NCBI GenBank assembly: GCA_947243795.1
Contig: OX365940.1
Location: 620,001-684,000 of the forward strand
Length of the DNA stretch: 64,000 bases
Direction: 5' to 3'
DNA from: Saccharomyces uvarum
Lineage: Eukaryota > Ascomycota > Saccharomycetes > Saccharomycetales > Saccharomycetaceae
Shown: piece after piece, positions 51,501 to 59,097 of the stretch
How positions within the stretch are numbered: the stretch's first letter is position 1
How the letters are laid out: every line of letters starts with the position of its first letter
Translations under genes and position numbers: made by a program
The notes under the pieces: model-generated
What the model saw: the letters and a program-made list of their open reading frames with translations, nothing else
What the model was told of the DNA's origin: nothing
Database searches by the model: none

Positions 51501-52300
51501 TTGGTTTGACCGTCGATATGAATGGTGTCTATATGAGAACCAGACCAAGGAATACATGGGATTTTAGCACTTTGCGCAACAATAGTGGAAGAAATTTTAT
51601 CGCCGAGAGATCTCATGGCGTGGCCTGGTGGGCCAATAAACAATATTTTCCTTTGAGAATTGGCCAGTAGCTCAGGCAAACATGGATTTTCAGAAGCGTG
51701 GCCCCATCCGGCCCATACCGCATCTACGTCTGTTTGCTGTGCCACGTCTAATATTAAATCTATATTAGCATAGTTGTTATTGTTCGTACCTCCCGGCACC
51801 TCGACGTACTGGTCTGCCATACGAATGTACTCCGAGTCAGCCTGTAAATCGTCCGGGGTGGCCATCACCACAAATTGAATGATCTTCTCATCATTAAAAG
51901 TTTCGTATGCCCATTTCCTTATAGACCTTATTTCCTTAACCGCAGCAATGCCATTGTTTGCTATCAAAATCTTCGAAGTCACCGTATGGCCACCATGTGA
52001 CTCGACAAAGTCCTTCAATGTTGAAGATGGGGCAGTCTCCACGGTGTTTAGTCCTATGAACTGAGGCGGTAAACGGGTTTGTTTATGGATGTTCCGGCGG
52101 GCATAGCTGGAGTACTTCCTCCTGGATGGCAAATCCAAACCTACACGGGATGAATGTCTGTATGCGTGGGAACAGAATCGGTTGCTGTATGGAGAACGCT
52201 GTCTTTTCAAATGAACTATTAGACTGCCCGTTATATGATAGGCTGGATAAGAATCCAAATATAACGCGAGCTTGTACTGTCCCAATCGAATGCAAGTAAT
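45560..52300 (-). CDS. HFA1: Mitochondrial acetyl-CoA carboxylase with a non-AUG start
   Basis: An ACC of about 2240 residues making malonyl-CoA for mitochondrial fatty-acid synthesis. The biotin carboxylase domain has the ATP-grasp segment MIKASEGGGGKGIR, the BCCP has the biotin lysine in EIMKMQMPL (codon 49970-49972), and the carboxyltransferase domains follow. The first in-frame ATG (51863-51865) lies inside the carboxylase domain, after its first strand (SKILIANNGIAAVKEIRSIRKW). So translation must start upstream at a near-cognate codon. The frame is open back to a TAG at 52337-52339; candidates are ATT at 52298-52300, ATT at 52289-52291 and TTG at 52283-52285. The extension is rich in Arg, Ser and Tyr, as a presequence. 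S. cerevisiae HFA1 is known to use an upstream AUU. The start given is the best guess. Confidence 0.93.
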   Translation of the reverse strand: MTCIRLGQYKLALYLDSYPAYHITGSLIVHLKRQRSPYSNRFCSHAYRHSSRVGLDLPSRRKYSSYARRNIHKQTRLPPQFIGLNTVETAPSSTLKDFVESHGGHTVTSKILIANNGIAAVKEIRSIRKWAYETFNDEKIIQFVVMATPDDLQADSEYIRMADQYVEVPGGTNNNNYANIDLILDVAQQTDVDAVWAGWGHASENPCLPELLANSQRKILFIGPPGHAMRSLGDKISSTIVAQSAKIPCIPWSGSHIDTIHIDGQTKLVSVPDEVYARGCCSSPEDALEKAKSIGFPVMIKASEGGGGKGIRQVDKEDDFITFYRQAVNESPGSPMFVMKVVTDARHLEVQLLADQYGTNISLFGRDCSIQRRHQKVIEEAPVTITKPETFDEMEHAAIRLGELVGYVSAGTVEYLYSPKDDKYYFLELNPRLQVEHPTTEMISGVNLPAAQLQIAMGIPMHRISDIRKLYGLDPTGTSRIDFKTLPRPKPKGHCISCRITSEDPNEGFKPSTGKLHELNFRSSPNVWGYFSVGNNGAIHSFSDSQFGHIFAIGNDRQDAKQNMVLALKDFSVRGEFKTPVEYLIKLLETDDFGNNNITTGWLDDLILKNLSSDIKLDPMLTVICGAAMKAYVVTEGIRNSYLKLLQRGQVPPRNLLKTKFPMDFIFNNKKYLFTVSQSSEERFVLSINNSQCEVDVQRLSNDCLLVSVGGKCHTVYWKDDIGGTRLLIDSKTTFLESELNPTQMISPTPGKLMKYLVSNGDHISAGQPYAEIEIMKMQMPLVAKTNGIIELLGRPGSIIEAGDVIARLTLDAPSKANESSLYQGELPALGPPIIEGSRPIHKFRTFLSRLKNILKGYRESAEIGTSLKELIKVLRDGRLPYSEWGSQASAVRNRLPKQLNEKLKSIIENSTSFPAEELHVLLKCYVKEYADDHVLCIALQPLLDITKRYYDGLDNHEYEVFFKLIKSYHAVEKAFESHDVDEERNILDLRNKESSNLRKLLSRSLSHANISNKNKLIMSILREYEPLCQNSSGIASKFKTVLHDLATLESKLTKRVAVKARSMLIRDSLPPIKERKEHIENMLQLHANNISSKQIHENDIYLCVKDFDNLINSNLVQLQDLFLFFGHPNMFFCRIASEIYVRYAYGPCHLNDINGYEEVPNVLMSWQFDSSEKILLSSNDDINKEINSSKLSYIPSRDPLRKFGFLVHIDDFESMEKTLDVLYEKFNTSGYMPVSGGNSLIVNVLSPMRFKNEEDLISSAKTNLFGNKKRLSDLSFSRITFAFTPESGSYVKFYSFDGTTYNEIPQIRNMDPSYESSMELERMSNYKIRPLFAYDSNVRIFEGISKFTPLDKRFFIRKVINSFLVNDQTTTLGQLKVEIDAQVRHMLDCLEAIDTSNSDLNHVFLNFKALFNISAHHFKEILEKILKSHESRLFQERVTDIEIRVFIKCPETMKSVPHRFFISNKSGYVINIETYNEVNGEKGNIILNSLSKQGYFDQESVSLPYSVKDWLQPKRYKAQFMGTTYVYDFPDLFRQAAIHQWKRYFPKQSLKDNFFKWTELIEQNGNLIKVNRQPGNNNIGMVAFEMAVQTPEYPKGRKMIVISNDITFNIGSFGPKEDSFFNKVTNYAREKGIPRIYLAANSGAKLGIAEELIPLFHVAWDDPSDPTKGFQYLYLTPNDMKHLKDTGKENSVIVEHRMVYGEERYIIKTIVGSEEGLGVECLQGSGLIAGATSKAYKDIFTITAVTCRSVGIGSYLVRLGQRTIQVENKPIILTGVSAINKVLGTEIYTSNLQIGGTQVMYRNGITHLTASNDMKAIEQILTWLSYIPAERDMSIPILETTDRWDRDVGFKPVKQVPYETRWLIEGKSDVNGHFQSGLFDKGSFFETLSGWAKGVIVGRARLGGIPVGVIAVGTKTIEDVVPADPANLKSSEFSIKEAGQVWYPNSAFKTAQTINDFNYGEQLPLIILANWRGFSGGQRDMYNEVLKYGSFIVDALVDYKQPILIYIPPLGELRGGSWVVVDPTINPEQMEMYADVESRGGVLEPDGVVSIKYRKEKMIETMIRLDSTYGHLRRTLTEKKLSLEKQNDLTKRLKVRERQLMPIYNQISIQFADLHDRSARMLVKGVIRKELEWTKSRRFLYWRLRRRLNEGQVIKRMQSKICDNKTVMKYGELLKIAQSWYSRLDGNDDRAVAEFIEKNSKEIDKNIEKFEISLFINELKKKFEDKNGNIVLKELTKLMGTKPKK

Positions 52301-52853
52301 TGTGAATGTGGTATAATATGAATGAGAATACGCGTGCTAGGTCTCGCTAGCGTTAACCAAATGTGGAAGCCTCCTTCTCTTTCCACCCGAGATAATTAAC
52401 TTCTTTATCAATCATCCATTATTCATCTAATGAACCTTTTCTTCTCATCTGCCGCCGATCCAAGTAGGTTACCCTCCCCGTAGGCCACTATACCGTGCTA
52501 GAATTCCTGTCATAGACAATACGAGAAGTTAACCTCGCCATTTCTTTGCCAGAAATCCGATGAGCGCTTTGTGCCTTCATTAGGCTTCAAAATGTGCTGA
52601 CGATTATGTTTATGGAGTGTTCATTTCTTAGTTCTAGATTAGTGCGTATTTATCGGATGTAGATGCCTTTAATTGTGGCTGGCAATTTTCGGCCGTCGTT
52701 TGGCTGTCGCAATGAATGAAATCCTCGAAAGAACATCGAAGCATGATACGCTTATAAAGGGACAGATTGCGGGTCGTCATCTCGCTTTTTAGGCTAATTG
52801 TCGTCTTCTTATTCATAAGGAATATAGGACAGGTACGCATAGAGGGTATCCAG
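52301..52853. promoter_or_regulatory. Divergent promoter region HFA1 / ERG12
   Basis: A 553-bp spacer between divergent genes. The ERG12 side has TTATAAAGG near 52752 as a possible TATA element. No perfect TCGTATA sterol element was seen. A minus-strand ORF at 52634-52927 overlaps the ERG12 start and is judged accidental. Confidence 0.5.
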
Positions 52854-54185
52854 ATGTCATTACCATTCCTTACTTCTGCTCCTGGCAAGGTCATCATTTT
52901 TGGTGAACACTCTGCTGTGTACAGCAAACCAGCTGTCGCTGCCAGTGTGTCTGCATTAAGAACCTACTTGCTAATAAGCGAGTCATCCGCTCCCAACACT
53001 ATTGAACTGGACTTTCCGGATATTGCTTTCAACCATAAATGGTCCATCGACGATTTTGATGCCATCATCAAGGATCAAACGAACTCTCAAAAATTGGCCA
53101 AGGCTCAACAAGCCACTGGTGAATTGTCTCAGGAGCTTGTCGATGTCTTAGAGCCCTTGCTAGCTGAACTGTCCAAATCATTCCACTACCACGCTGCCTT
53201 TTGTTTCTTATACATGTTTGTTTGCTTATGTCCCCATGCCAAGAGTATTAAGTTCTCTTTAAAGTCCACTTTGCCTATCGGCGCTGGATTGGGCTCAAGT
53301 GCATCCATTTCTGTGGCGTTGGCCTTAGCCATGGCCTACTTGGGTGGTTTAATTGAGTCCAGTGACTTGGAAAAACTATCAGAAAGTGATAAACATGTAG
53401 TGAACCAATGGGCCTTCACAGGTGAAAAGTGTATCCATGGTACGCCTTCAGGAATAGATAACGCTGTGGCCACTTACGGGAATGCCTTGTTGTTTGAAAA
53501 GGACTCTCGCAAGGGAACAATAAACACAAACAACTTCAAATTCTTGGACGAATTCCCAACTATCCCAATGATATTAACTTATACCAGAATTCCAAGGTCC
53601 ACTAAAGATCTAGTGACTAACGTACGTGCCTTGGTAACCGAAAAGTTCCCTGAAGTAATGAAACCGATCTTGGATGCTATGGGCGAATGTGCTCTACAAG
53701 GTTTGGATATCATGACTCAATTGAGCAAATGTACAGGCTCTGATGAAGATGCTGCTGAAACAAACAACATCTTATATGAGCAGCTGTTGGAACTAATAAG
53801 AATAAATCACGGGTTGCTTGTTTCTATTGGTGTTTCTCATCCTGGATTAGAAATTATAAAAAATTTGAGCGATGATTTAAGAATTGGTTCCACAAAATTG
53901 ACAGGTGCTGGTGGAGGCGGTTGCTCTTTGACTTTACTTCGTAGAGATATTACTCAAGAGCAAATCGATAGTTTCAAAACAAAGTTGCAAACCGATTTTG
54001 GTTATGAAACATTTGAAACAGGTTTAGGTGGTACCGGTTGCTGTTTACTGAAGGCAGAAGATTTGAATAAAGATCTCAAAATTAAAAACCGAATCATTCA
54101 ACTCTTTGAAGCCAAGAATACCACTAAGCAACAAATCGATGATTTGTTGTTACCAGGAAGTGCAAATTTACCATGGACTTCATAA
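52854..54185 (+). CDS. ERG12: Mevalonate kinase
   Basis: A 443-residue GHMP-family kinase, the known length, starting at the ATG at 52854; the frame is open upstream from a TTG at 52767, which is not used. It phosphorylates mevalonate with ATP in isoprenoid and sterol synthesis. The N-terminus has SAPGKVIIFGEHSAVY. The ATP-binding loop LPIGAGLGSSASIS is at about 140-153, IHGTPSGIDNAVATYG is the substrate-binding segment, and TGAGGGGCSLTLL is the third GHMP motif. It is convergent with YMR209C, with only about 100 bp between stop codons. Confidence 0.98.
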   Translation: MSLPFLTSAPGKVIIFGEHSAVYSKPAVAASVSALRTYLLISESSAPNTIELDFPDIAFNHKWSIDDFDAIIKDQTNSQKLAKAQQATGELSQELVDVLEPLLAELSKSFHYHAAFCFLYMFVCLCPHAKSIKFSLKSTLPIGAGLGSSASISVALALAMAYLGGLIESSDLEKLSESDKHVVNQWAFTGEKCIHGTPSGIDNAVATYGNALLFEKDSRKGTINTNNFKFLDEFPTIPMILTYTRIPRSTKDLVTNVRALVTEKFPEVMKPILDAMGECALQGLDIMTQLSKCTGSDEDAAETNNILYEQLLELIRINHGLLVSIGVSHPGLEIIKNLSDDLRIGSTKLTGAGGGGCSLTLLRRDITQEQIDSFKTKLQTDFGYETFETGLGGTGCCLLKAEDLNKDLKIKNRIIQLFEAKNTTKQQIDDLLLPGSANLPWTS

Positions 54186-54287
54186 GATATAGAAAGACAA
54201 CCATATGTATTATTTACTCTAGTTTTAACTGTGCGTATACTTTTATGTAATAAAGATAGAACTTGAACGAAAAAGAGATGTCTAATG

Positions 54288-55715
54288 TTAATCAGAGTTT
54301 TCGAAAACAGAATGGAATTTAAGCAGGCCATAGTACCCTTGGTACATAGACTCATAATCAGTCAAATAACCATTCAGCCCCTTAGAGTAATCAACTTCAT
54401 ATGTTTGCACAAGATCCTTCCAACCACGCATTTTACGTAGTCGTTTTAATTCGTCTCCTGTAAATTGAACCAACGGTTTGGTACCATATTTTAATGGCCC
54501 TACATTAACCCAATGTAGTTCTTTACAATATCCTTTTAATGCTTCAATACTGGCCAAATAATCAAAAACATTCTCTGCAGTGTCTATGAAATACGCGCTA
54601 CAAACGATGATTTTATCAAAGTTTTTAGCATTGGGTGAATACTGTCTAAAGTCCCCCCATAGTGGATTCAAATTATCACATTGATTAAATTTACTCAAAT
54701 CTGCCGATAAAGCTCTTAACTGATTACCAAACTCTGTCTGACCCGAATATTGTTGTGTAAAAGGTCGTATTTTCACATCTCGATCATATCCGAGGGCAAA
54801 CAAGTTACATATGTACATCAATGCCGACAATTCAATAGAATCTACACGCATATGAGGGAAAGTGCTTGAAAGACCATGAGACAGACCACCAACGCCGGCC
54901 CCAGGTACCACAATCAAATTGTTCTCTTCTGGTGACCCAGATCCAACCACGTGGTTTTTGATCCTATTGCTGATAAATTTTTGTAAAGGATCTCTTTCCT
55001 TGCTATAATAAGAGCTAAAATCTCGGCATAAATGCGCCAATGCTTCATGGACTGCGTTTTGACTACCTTGAGATAGTACCACTGGGAACTGGGAGCTCGA
55101 CTTTAACTGAGTTAGGTGACCATCTCTGACCTCATAACCATGCTCCCCACAAATATTTTCAATCTCCTCCGTAAATTCCCTGTCATGTTCGTTAGAGCGT
55201 ACCAATTTCGTCAAAGTATGCTCGATTATCTTATCAATTATCTTGGCATTTTCGCGAATCCCCTCATTACTTTTCACTAATTTAGTAAAGTACCCCAGTT
55301 GCCGCAACTGATCTTGTGAATTTTCACCTAATTGTCTCGTTCTCTGAAACAAAAGGCCATTGTAGCTTTCGCCTCTTGCTCGATACTCGTGCAAACGGAC
55401 CAAGTTTTGTGTTAATTCGAAAAGCGTTGGACCTCCAGAACTCAGCTTGGGGAAGTTGGGTTGATAAGCACCCGTTGATTTCTCATCCCTAGCTAGTTTC
55501 AGAGTAGGTGACAAGATATTGACTTTCCGGGTTGTGCTGGATTTCTTTGACAATAGTTTTTCAACATTTGATACGAACCACTTCTGCAACGACTTGTTCT
55601 GCCTTAGTAGTGTCATCAGAACTACTACGAGGGCCAGAGCTATATTAGTTGTCAAGGAGCTAGCCTGCGCCATCTTACAATATTGTATGTCTGGATTCTT
55701 TTCACTTCTGGGCAT
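54288..55715 (-). CDS. Putative membrane-anchored N2227-family methyltransferase, YMR209C orthologue
   Basis: A 475-residue protein, longer than the ~457 of S. cerevisiae YMR209C as I recall it. Two in-frame ATGs are possible: 55713-55715 (MPRSEKNP) and 55671-55673 (MAQASSLTTN). The second starts right before a hydrophobic segment (NIALALVVVLMTLL) and would place a signal anchor at the extreme N-terminus; it may be the main start. The C-terminal half carries an S-adenosylmethionine motif (NNLIVVPGAGVGGLSHGL, about 267-284) and later DKIIVCSAYFIDTAENVFDYL. This arrangement resembles carnosine N-methyltransferase-like N2227 proteins. The substrate is unknown, and the family assignment is from motif memory. 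Confidence 0.88.
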   Translation of the reverse strand: MPRSEKNPDIQYCKMAQASSLTTNIALALVVVLMTLLRQNKSLQKWFVSNVEKLLSKKSSTTRKVNILSPTLKLARDEKSTGAYQPNFPKLSSGGPTLFELTQNLVRLHEYRARGESYNGLLFQRTRQLGENSQDQLRQLGYFTKLVKSNEGIRENAKIIDKIIEHTLTKLVRSNEHDREFTEEIENICGEHGYEVRDGHLTQLKSSSQFPVVLSQGSQNAVHEALAHLCRDFSSYYSKERDPLQKFISNRIKNHVVGSGSPEENNLIVVPGAGVGGLSHGLSSTFPHMRVDSIELSALMYICNLFALGYDRDVKIRPFTQQYSGQTEFGNQLRALSADLSKFNQCDNLNPLWGDFRQYSPNAKNFDKIIVCSAYFIDTAENVFDYLASIEALKGYCKELHWVNVGPLKYGTKPLVQFTGDELKRLRKMRGWKDLVQTYEVDYSKGLNGYLTDYESMYQGYYGLLKFHSVFENSD

Positions 55716-55893
55716 TTTTGAAAAAACCTCTATTGTGAAGAAGAATCATTGATGCATTTTCACGGGTCCGTTGTACCTAACCCCGAAAAAGCATTGCCGA
55801 TCTTAAAAGGGTCCCTATTATTTCGAGGTCGAGTAAAAAGCAATTACAATATCAATATCAATATATAATACTGGCATACTACCAGGAATAAAA

Positions 55894-57273
55894 ATGCGTG
55901 TTAAAGGTTTGCTACCAAATTTTTTAATTGTTCATCAAGTGGTTTCTGAGAATCCCATCGAATTTAAGTCCTCTGATAAAGGAAAAAATGGGAACAAAGG
56001 AAAAAATGGGAATAAAGGAATCACTATCCCAGAGTTGATAAAGAGGGAAGCCCCTGAGTTAGCTGATGGTGCCACTGACACTCTATACGGTTTGCTGGTG
56101 AACGGCCATTTACAAACTGCATATGGCTCAGTTAGGCGCTTTGAGAAGAGAGATAAAGTCCAATATAAAAGAATGGTACTCAAATACCCACATGGGGGGG
56201 AAGGGACTGTAGATTTTGCTGTAAAGGATACGGGCATCACAAAAATCAAAAAAAAGAAAGAATACATGCCAGCGAACCAGCCAATGTTTGATATGAACCT
56301 AAAAATAAAATATTCGTACTATTCGCCTGACGATCCCAAATTAAAGTCTGCCGATACAAAGCCTATGCTTATTCTTCTTCATGGGTTAACAGGGGGCTCT
56401 AGAGAAAGCTATGTAAGGGCTGTTGTTCATGAAATCACCACGAAGTATGACTTCGAAGCATGCGTGTTCAACGCTAGAGGGTGTTGTTACTCCGCGATTA
56501 CAACACCCCTATTATACAATGGTGGTTGGACTAATGATATTAGGTACTGTATTAACGATTTAAGGAAAAGGTTTCCCAATAGGAAATTTTATATGATGGG
56601 GTTTTCTTTAGGAGCATCTATAATGACGAATTACTTGGGGGAAGAGTCTGATCGTACCAAGATCGAATGCGCGATTTCGATGAGTAATCCATTCGATTTG
56701 TTCAACTCTTCATATTTCATCAATAACACACCAATGGGTTCACGATTCTACTCGCCTGCACTGGGCCAAAACTTGCTACGCATGATTCGAAACCATATTT
56801 CTGTCTTGGAAGAAAATCCCGATTTCAAAGCTGTTCTTGACCAAAATTTGGATAAAATCCGCACGGTTAAGCAGTTCGACAATTTGTTGACGGGACCAAT
56901 GTTTGGATATAAGAATGCCGAAGAGTATTATAAGAATGCTTCATCTTGTAAGAGAATACCGGGGATTAGAACTCCATTCGTAGCTCTGCATGCTATGGAT
57001 GACCCAATTGTCGGCAGTGATCATCTTCCCATAAGCCAAGTGAAATCCAACCCCTACACTATGCTACTAGAGACTTCAACTGGGGGTCACGTTGGATGGT
57101 TCAAAGATAGTTCCGGCAAAAGATGGTATACAGAGCCTATATGCAAGTTTTTAAAGGCATTCCATGATGAAATCACAGTAAAGGGGTTAAAGCCTGACTT
57201 GAATAATGCGAAACTGCCAAATCCTAAATGTGAGTCTATAGCTACAACTTTTCCCTTAAAAGTAGTTGAATAA
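55894..57273 (+). CDS. MGL2: Alpha/beta-hydrolase lipase, YMR210W (MGL2) orthologue
   Basis: A 459-residue alpha/beta hydrolase of the YheT/ABHD1-3 group, which includes the yeast acyltransferases Eeb1 and Eht1. YMR210W has been described as a monoacylglycerol lipase. The oxyanion segment is LLHGLTGGSRESYVR, the nucleophile elbow GFSLGAS, the acid AMDDPIV and the histidine TGGHVGWF. No signal peptide is clear. An exact two-copy repeat of the hexapeptide GKNGNK near residues 30-41 (55981-56016) makes this protein about 10 residues longer than the S. cerevisiae one as I recall it. The gene is divergent from YMR209C with a 178-bp promoter. Confidence 0.93.
   Translation: MRVKGLLPNFLIVHQVVSENPIEFKSSDKGKNGNKGKNGNKGITIPELIKREAPELADGATDTLYGLLVNGHLQTAYGSVRRFEKRDKVQYKRMVLKYPHGGEGTVDFAVKDTGITKIKKKKEYMPANQPMFDMNLKIKYSYYSPDDPKLKSADTKPMLILLHGLTGGSRESYVRAVVHEITTKYDFEACVFNARGCCYSAITTPLLYNGGWTNDIRYCINDLRKRFPNRKFYMMGFSLGASIMTNYLGEESDRTKIECAISMSNPFDLFNSSYFINNTPMGSRFYSPALGQNLLRMIRNHISVLEENPDFKAVLDQNLDKIRTVKQFDNLLTGPMFGYKNAEEYYKNASSCKRIPGIRTPFVALHAMDDPIVGSDHLPISQVKSNPYTMLLETSTGGHVGWFKDSSGKRWYTEPICKFLKAFHDEITVKGLKPDLNNAKLPNPKCESIATTFPLKVVE
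55981..56016 (+). repeat. In-frame 18-bp tandem duplication in YMR210W
   Basis: The 18-bp unit at 55981-55998 is repeated at 55999-56016 with a single difference (C to T). Each copy encodes Gly-Lys-Asn-Gly-Asn-Lys. It lies before the conserved hydrolase core. Confidence 0.9.
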
Positions 57274-57476
57274 ATATAGAATTTTTGTAAATATATGTAA
57301 TATTTCGATTTTGCGAAATGCTTCCTTTGAACGTAGAAACGTGAATATTGAAAAGCCTCGCCTAATCGAAAATTTGAACAGAAATAAAATGCTCTCGATG
57401 AGATGAACTAAAAAGTTAATATAGAAAACGAAAATTAGTAAAATGTATTAAGAACCATAAAAGAGGAATATTGAGA

Positions 57477-58904
57477 ATGCACGAAGTGTTAACGATATCC
57501 GTTTCGCAGAGAGCAAACCATTTAACCACTCAATTCTTCAACATACAAGAGGGCTATTTGAAACTGTCCAAAGAAGAACAAGTTAATGACTCCAAAATAT
57601 TTTTGAACCCAGTCGTTGACAAGTTTTCAAAAACAGTTTCATATACACCAAGGGCCTTACTATGGGACGCCCGTACAGGTAATGGTTCATTGGGAACATA
57701 TCAATATGCAGAGACGAAAGACTATCATTTTGGAAATGAGGACGTATTCAAGGATCAAACTGTTGTAAAAACTCACCCAACGATACCCAAATCCGAATAT
57801 CAAATTGCCTTAGATACAGCAATACCGCTTCCAACTTTAACTAAGGAAAATACCAAATATTGGTCCGATTACTCTAAATTAATTTATGGGGCTTCAAGCT
57901 TCAATACGTTGAAGGACTGGTACCACGACATTGCAAATCCAAACCAACCTGATTTCCAAAACTTAGGGGAGCGAAAATTCAACAAATACTCAATCGGTTA
58001 TGACGAGTTTACTGAAAATTACATGCAAGAATTCTTTGATGGAAATTTGCATACAGAATTGGAGAAATGCGACACCTTACAAGGTCTAAATCTTATAACT
58101 GATGTCGAGAATGGATGGGGTGGATTTTCTAGTGCTTTACTAATGGAATTGAAAAACGAACTCCCAAAAAAAACGGTTTTTTCTTGGGGTTTTAATGAAG
58201 ATGATCCATTTACAGATGTGCTTTCTATTAAGAGGCTTACCAAGAAATGGCTTCCAATCATTTCGAATAAATTAAGGAGTACAATGAATATAATGGAAGA
58301 TTCGGACCTTTATTTTCCATTATATGCTCCTACTGGTCTAACTAATTGGGAAACTGCTGGTAGGACGTGCAAAATTTTAGATTCCGTAAACGCAACAATT
58401 TCCCAGAGTAATCCTGAACAAAGAAAAATGATGGATTATATTACTACGGCCGTCACCTTAGGAGATTCATCAAGAAACATGGTTACTGAAATGGCTATCG
58501 GTAAAAACGATTATTCTTTCTGTTCCCGAATAGTGCCATTTAAAAATAGCCGTACAAACAATGAATACCAGGTTTTCTCCAACAGCGTTATCAATAGAGA
58601 AGACCAAACGCCTCGAGAAGACCCCAAGTCTGCTCCTCGAAGCAAACGGAGTGAAATGTTTACACATAGGTATTTCCCTTCTGATACGATACCGACAGAG
58701 TTTTCTGGTGACTGTGAGTTTTCTTTAAAACTAACCTCCTCCGAAAAAAGTAGAGACATATTCAAGCATTGGAATGAGTTTGTAACAAGACACTTCAAAA
58801 ACGATAACGATAGAGAAGAATTGAAGAATCAACTCTCTGATTATGCTTCAGCGTACGAATCTGGATGGTATGACGACGAAGATTCTGGCGATGATGATAT
58901 GTAA
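57477..58904 (+). CDS. DML1: Misato/tubulin-like protein Dml1, mitochondrial inheritance
   Basis: A 475-residue protein, the known length, starting at the ATG at 57477 (the frame continues upstream to a TTG). It has the Misato/DML1 N-terminal domain ([27 protein letters not shown]) and a tubulin-like central part with [22 protein letters not shown] in place of the tubulin GGGTGSG loop. It ends with an acidic tail [10 protein letters not shown]. It is essential and known to be required for mitochondrial DNA inheritance and partitioning. GTP binding is not assured, as the glycine-rich loop is not the standard one. It is tandem with YMR210W and convergent with EFR3. Confidence 0.96.
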   Translation: MHEVLTISVSQRANHLTTQFFNIQEGYLKLSKEEQVNDSKIFLNPVVDKFSKTVSYTPRALLWDARTGNGSLGTYQYAETKDYHFGNEDVFKDQTVVKTHPTIPKSEYQIALDTAIPLPTLTKENTKYWSDYSKLIYGASSFNTLKDWYHDIANPNQPDFQNLGERKFNKYSIGYDEFTENYMQEFFDGNLHTELEKCDTLQGLNLITDVENGWGGFSSALLMELKNELPKKTVFSWGFNEDDPFTDVLSIKRLTKKWLPIISNKLRSTMNIMEDSDLYFPLYAPTGLTNWETAGRTCKILDSVNATISQSNPEQRKMMDYITTAVTLGDSSRNMVTEMAIGKNDYSFCSRIVPFKNSRTNNEYQVFSNSVINREDQTPREDPKSAPRSKRSEMFTHRYFPSDTIPTEFSGDCEFSLKLTSSEKSRDIFKHWNEFVTRHFKNDNDREELKNQLSDYASAYESGWYDDEDSGDDDM

Positions 58905-59097
58905 ATGCCGTTTATAAATAGTGCCTCGTCCTTTTTTTTTTGGAACTAAGTAGCTGCGAGTGATTCAACCTTTTGGAGTTTTAATTTCACCATCAGGTTT
59001 ATATCTACATATATAACATTAAAAAAGTCATTCTACATCAGTCCCTCTTCTTTCCTTTTTCTTTTAAAAGTTTCCATCATCGTATAAACTGAACATA

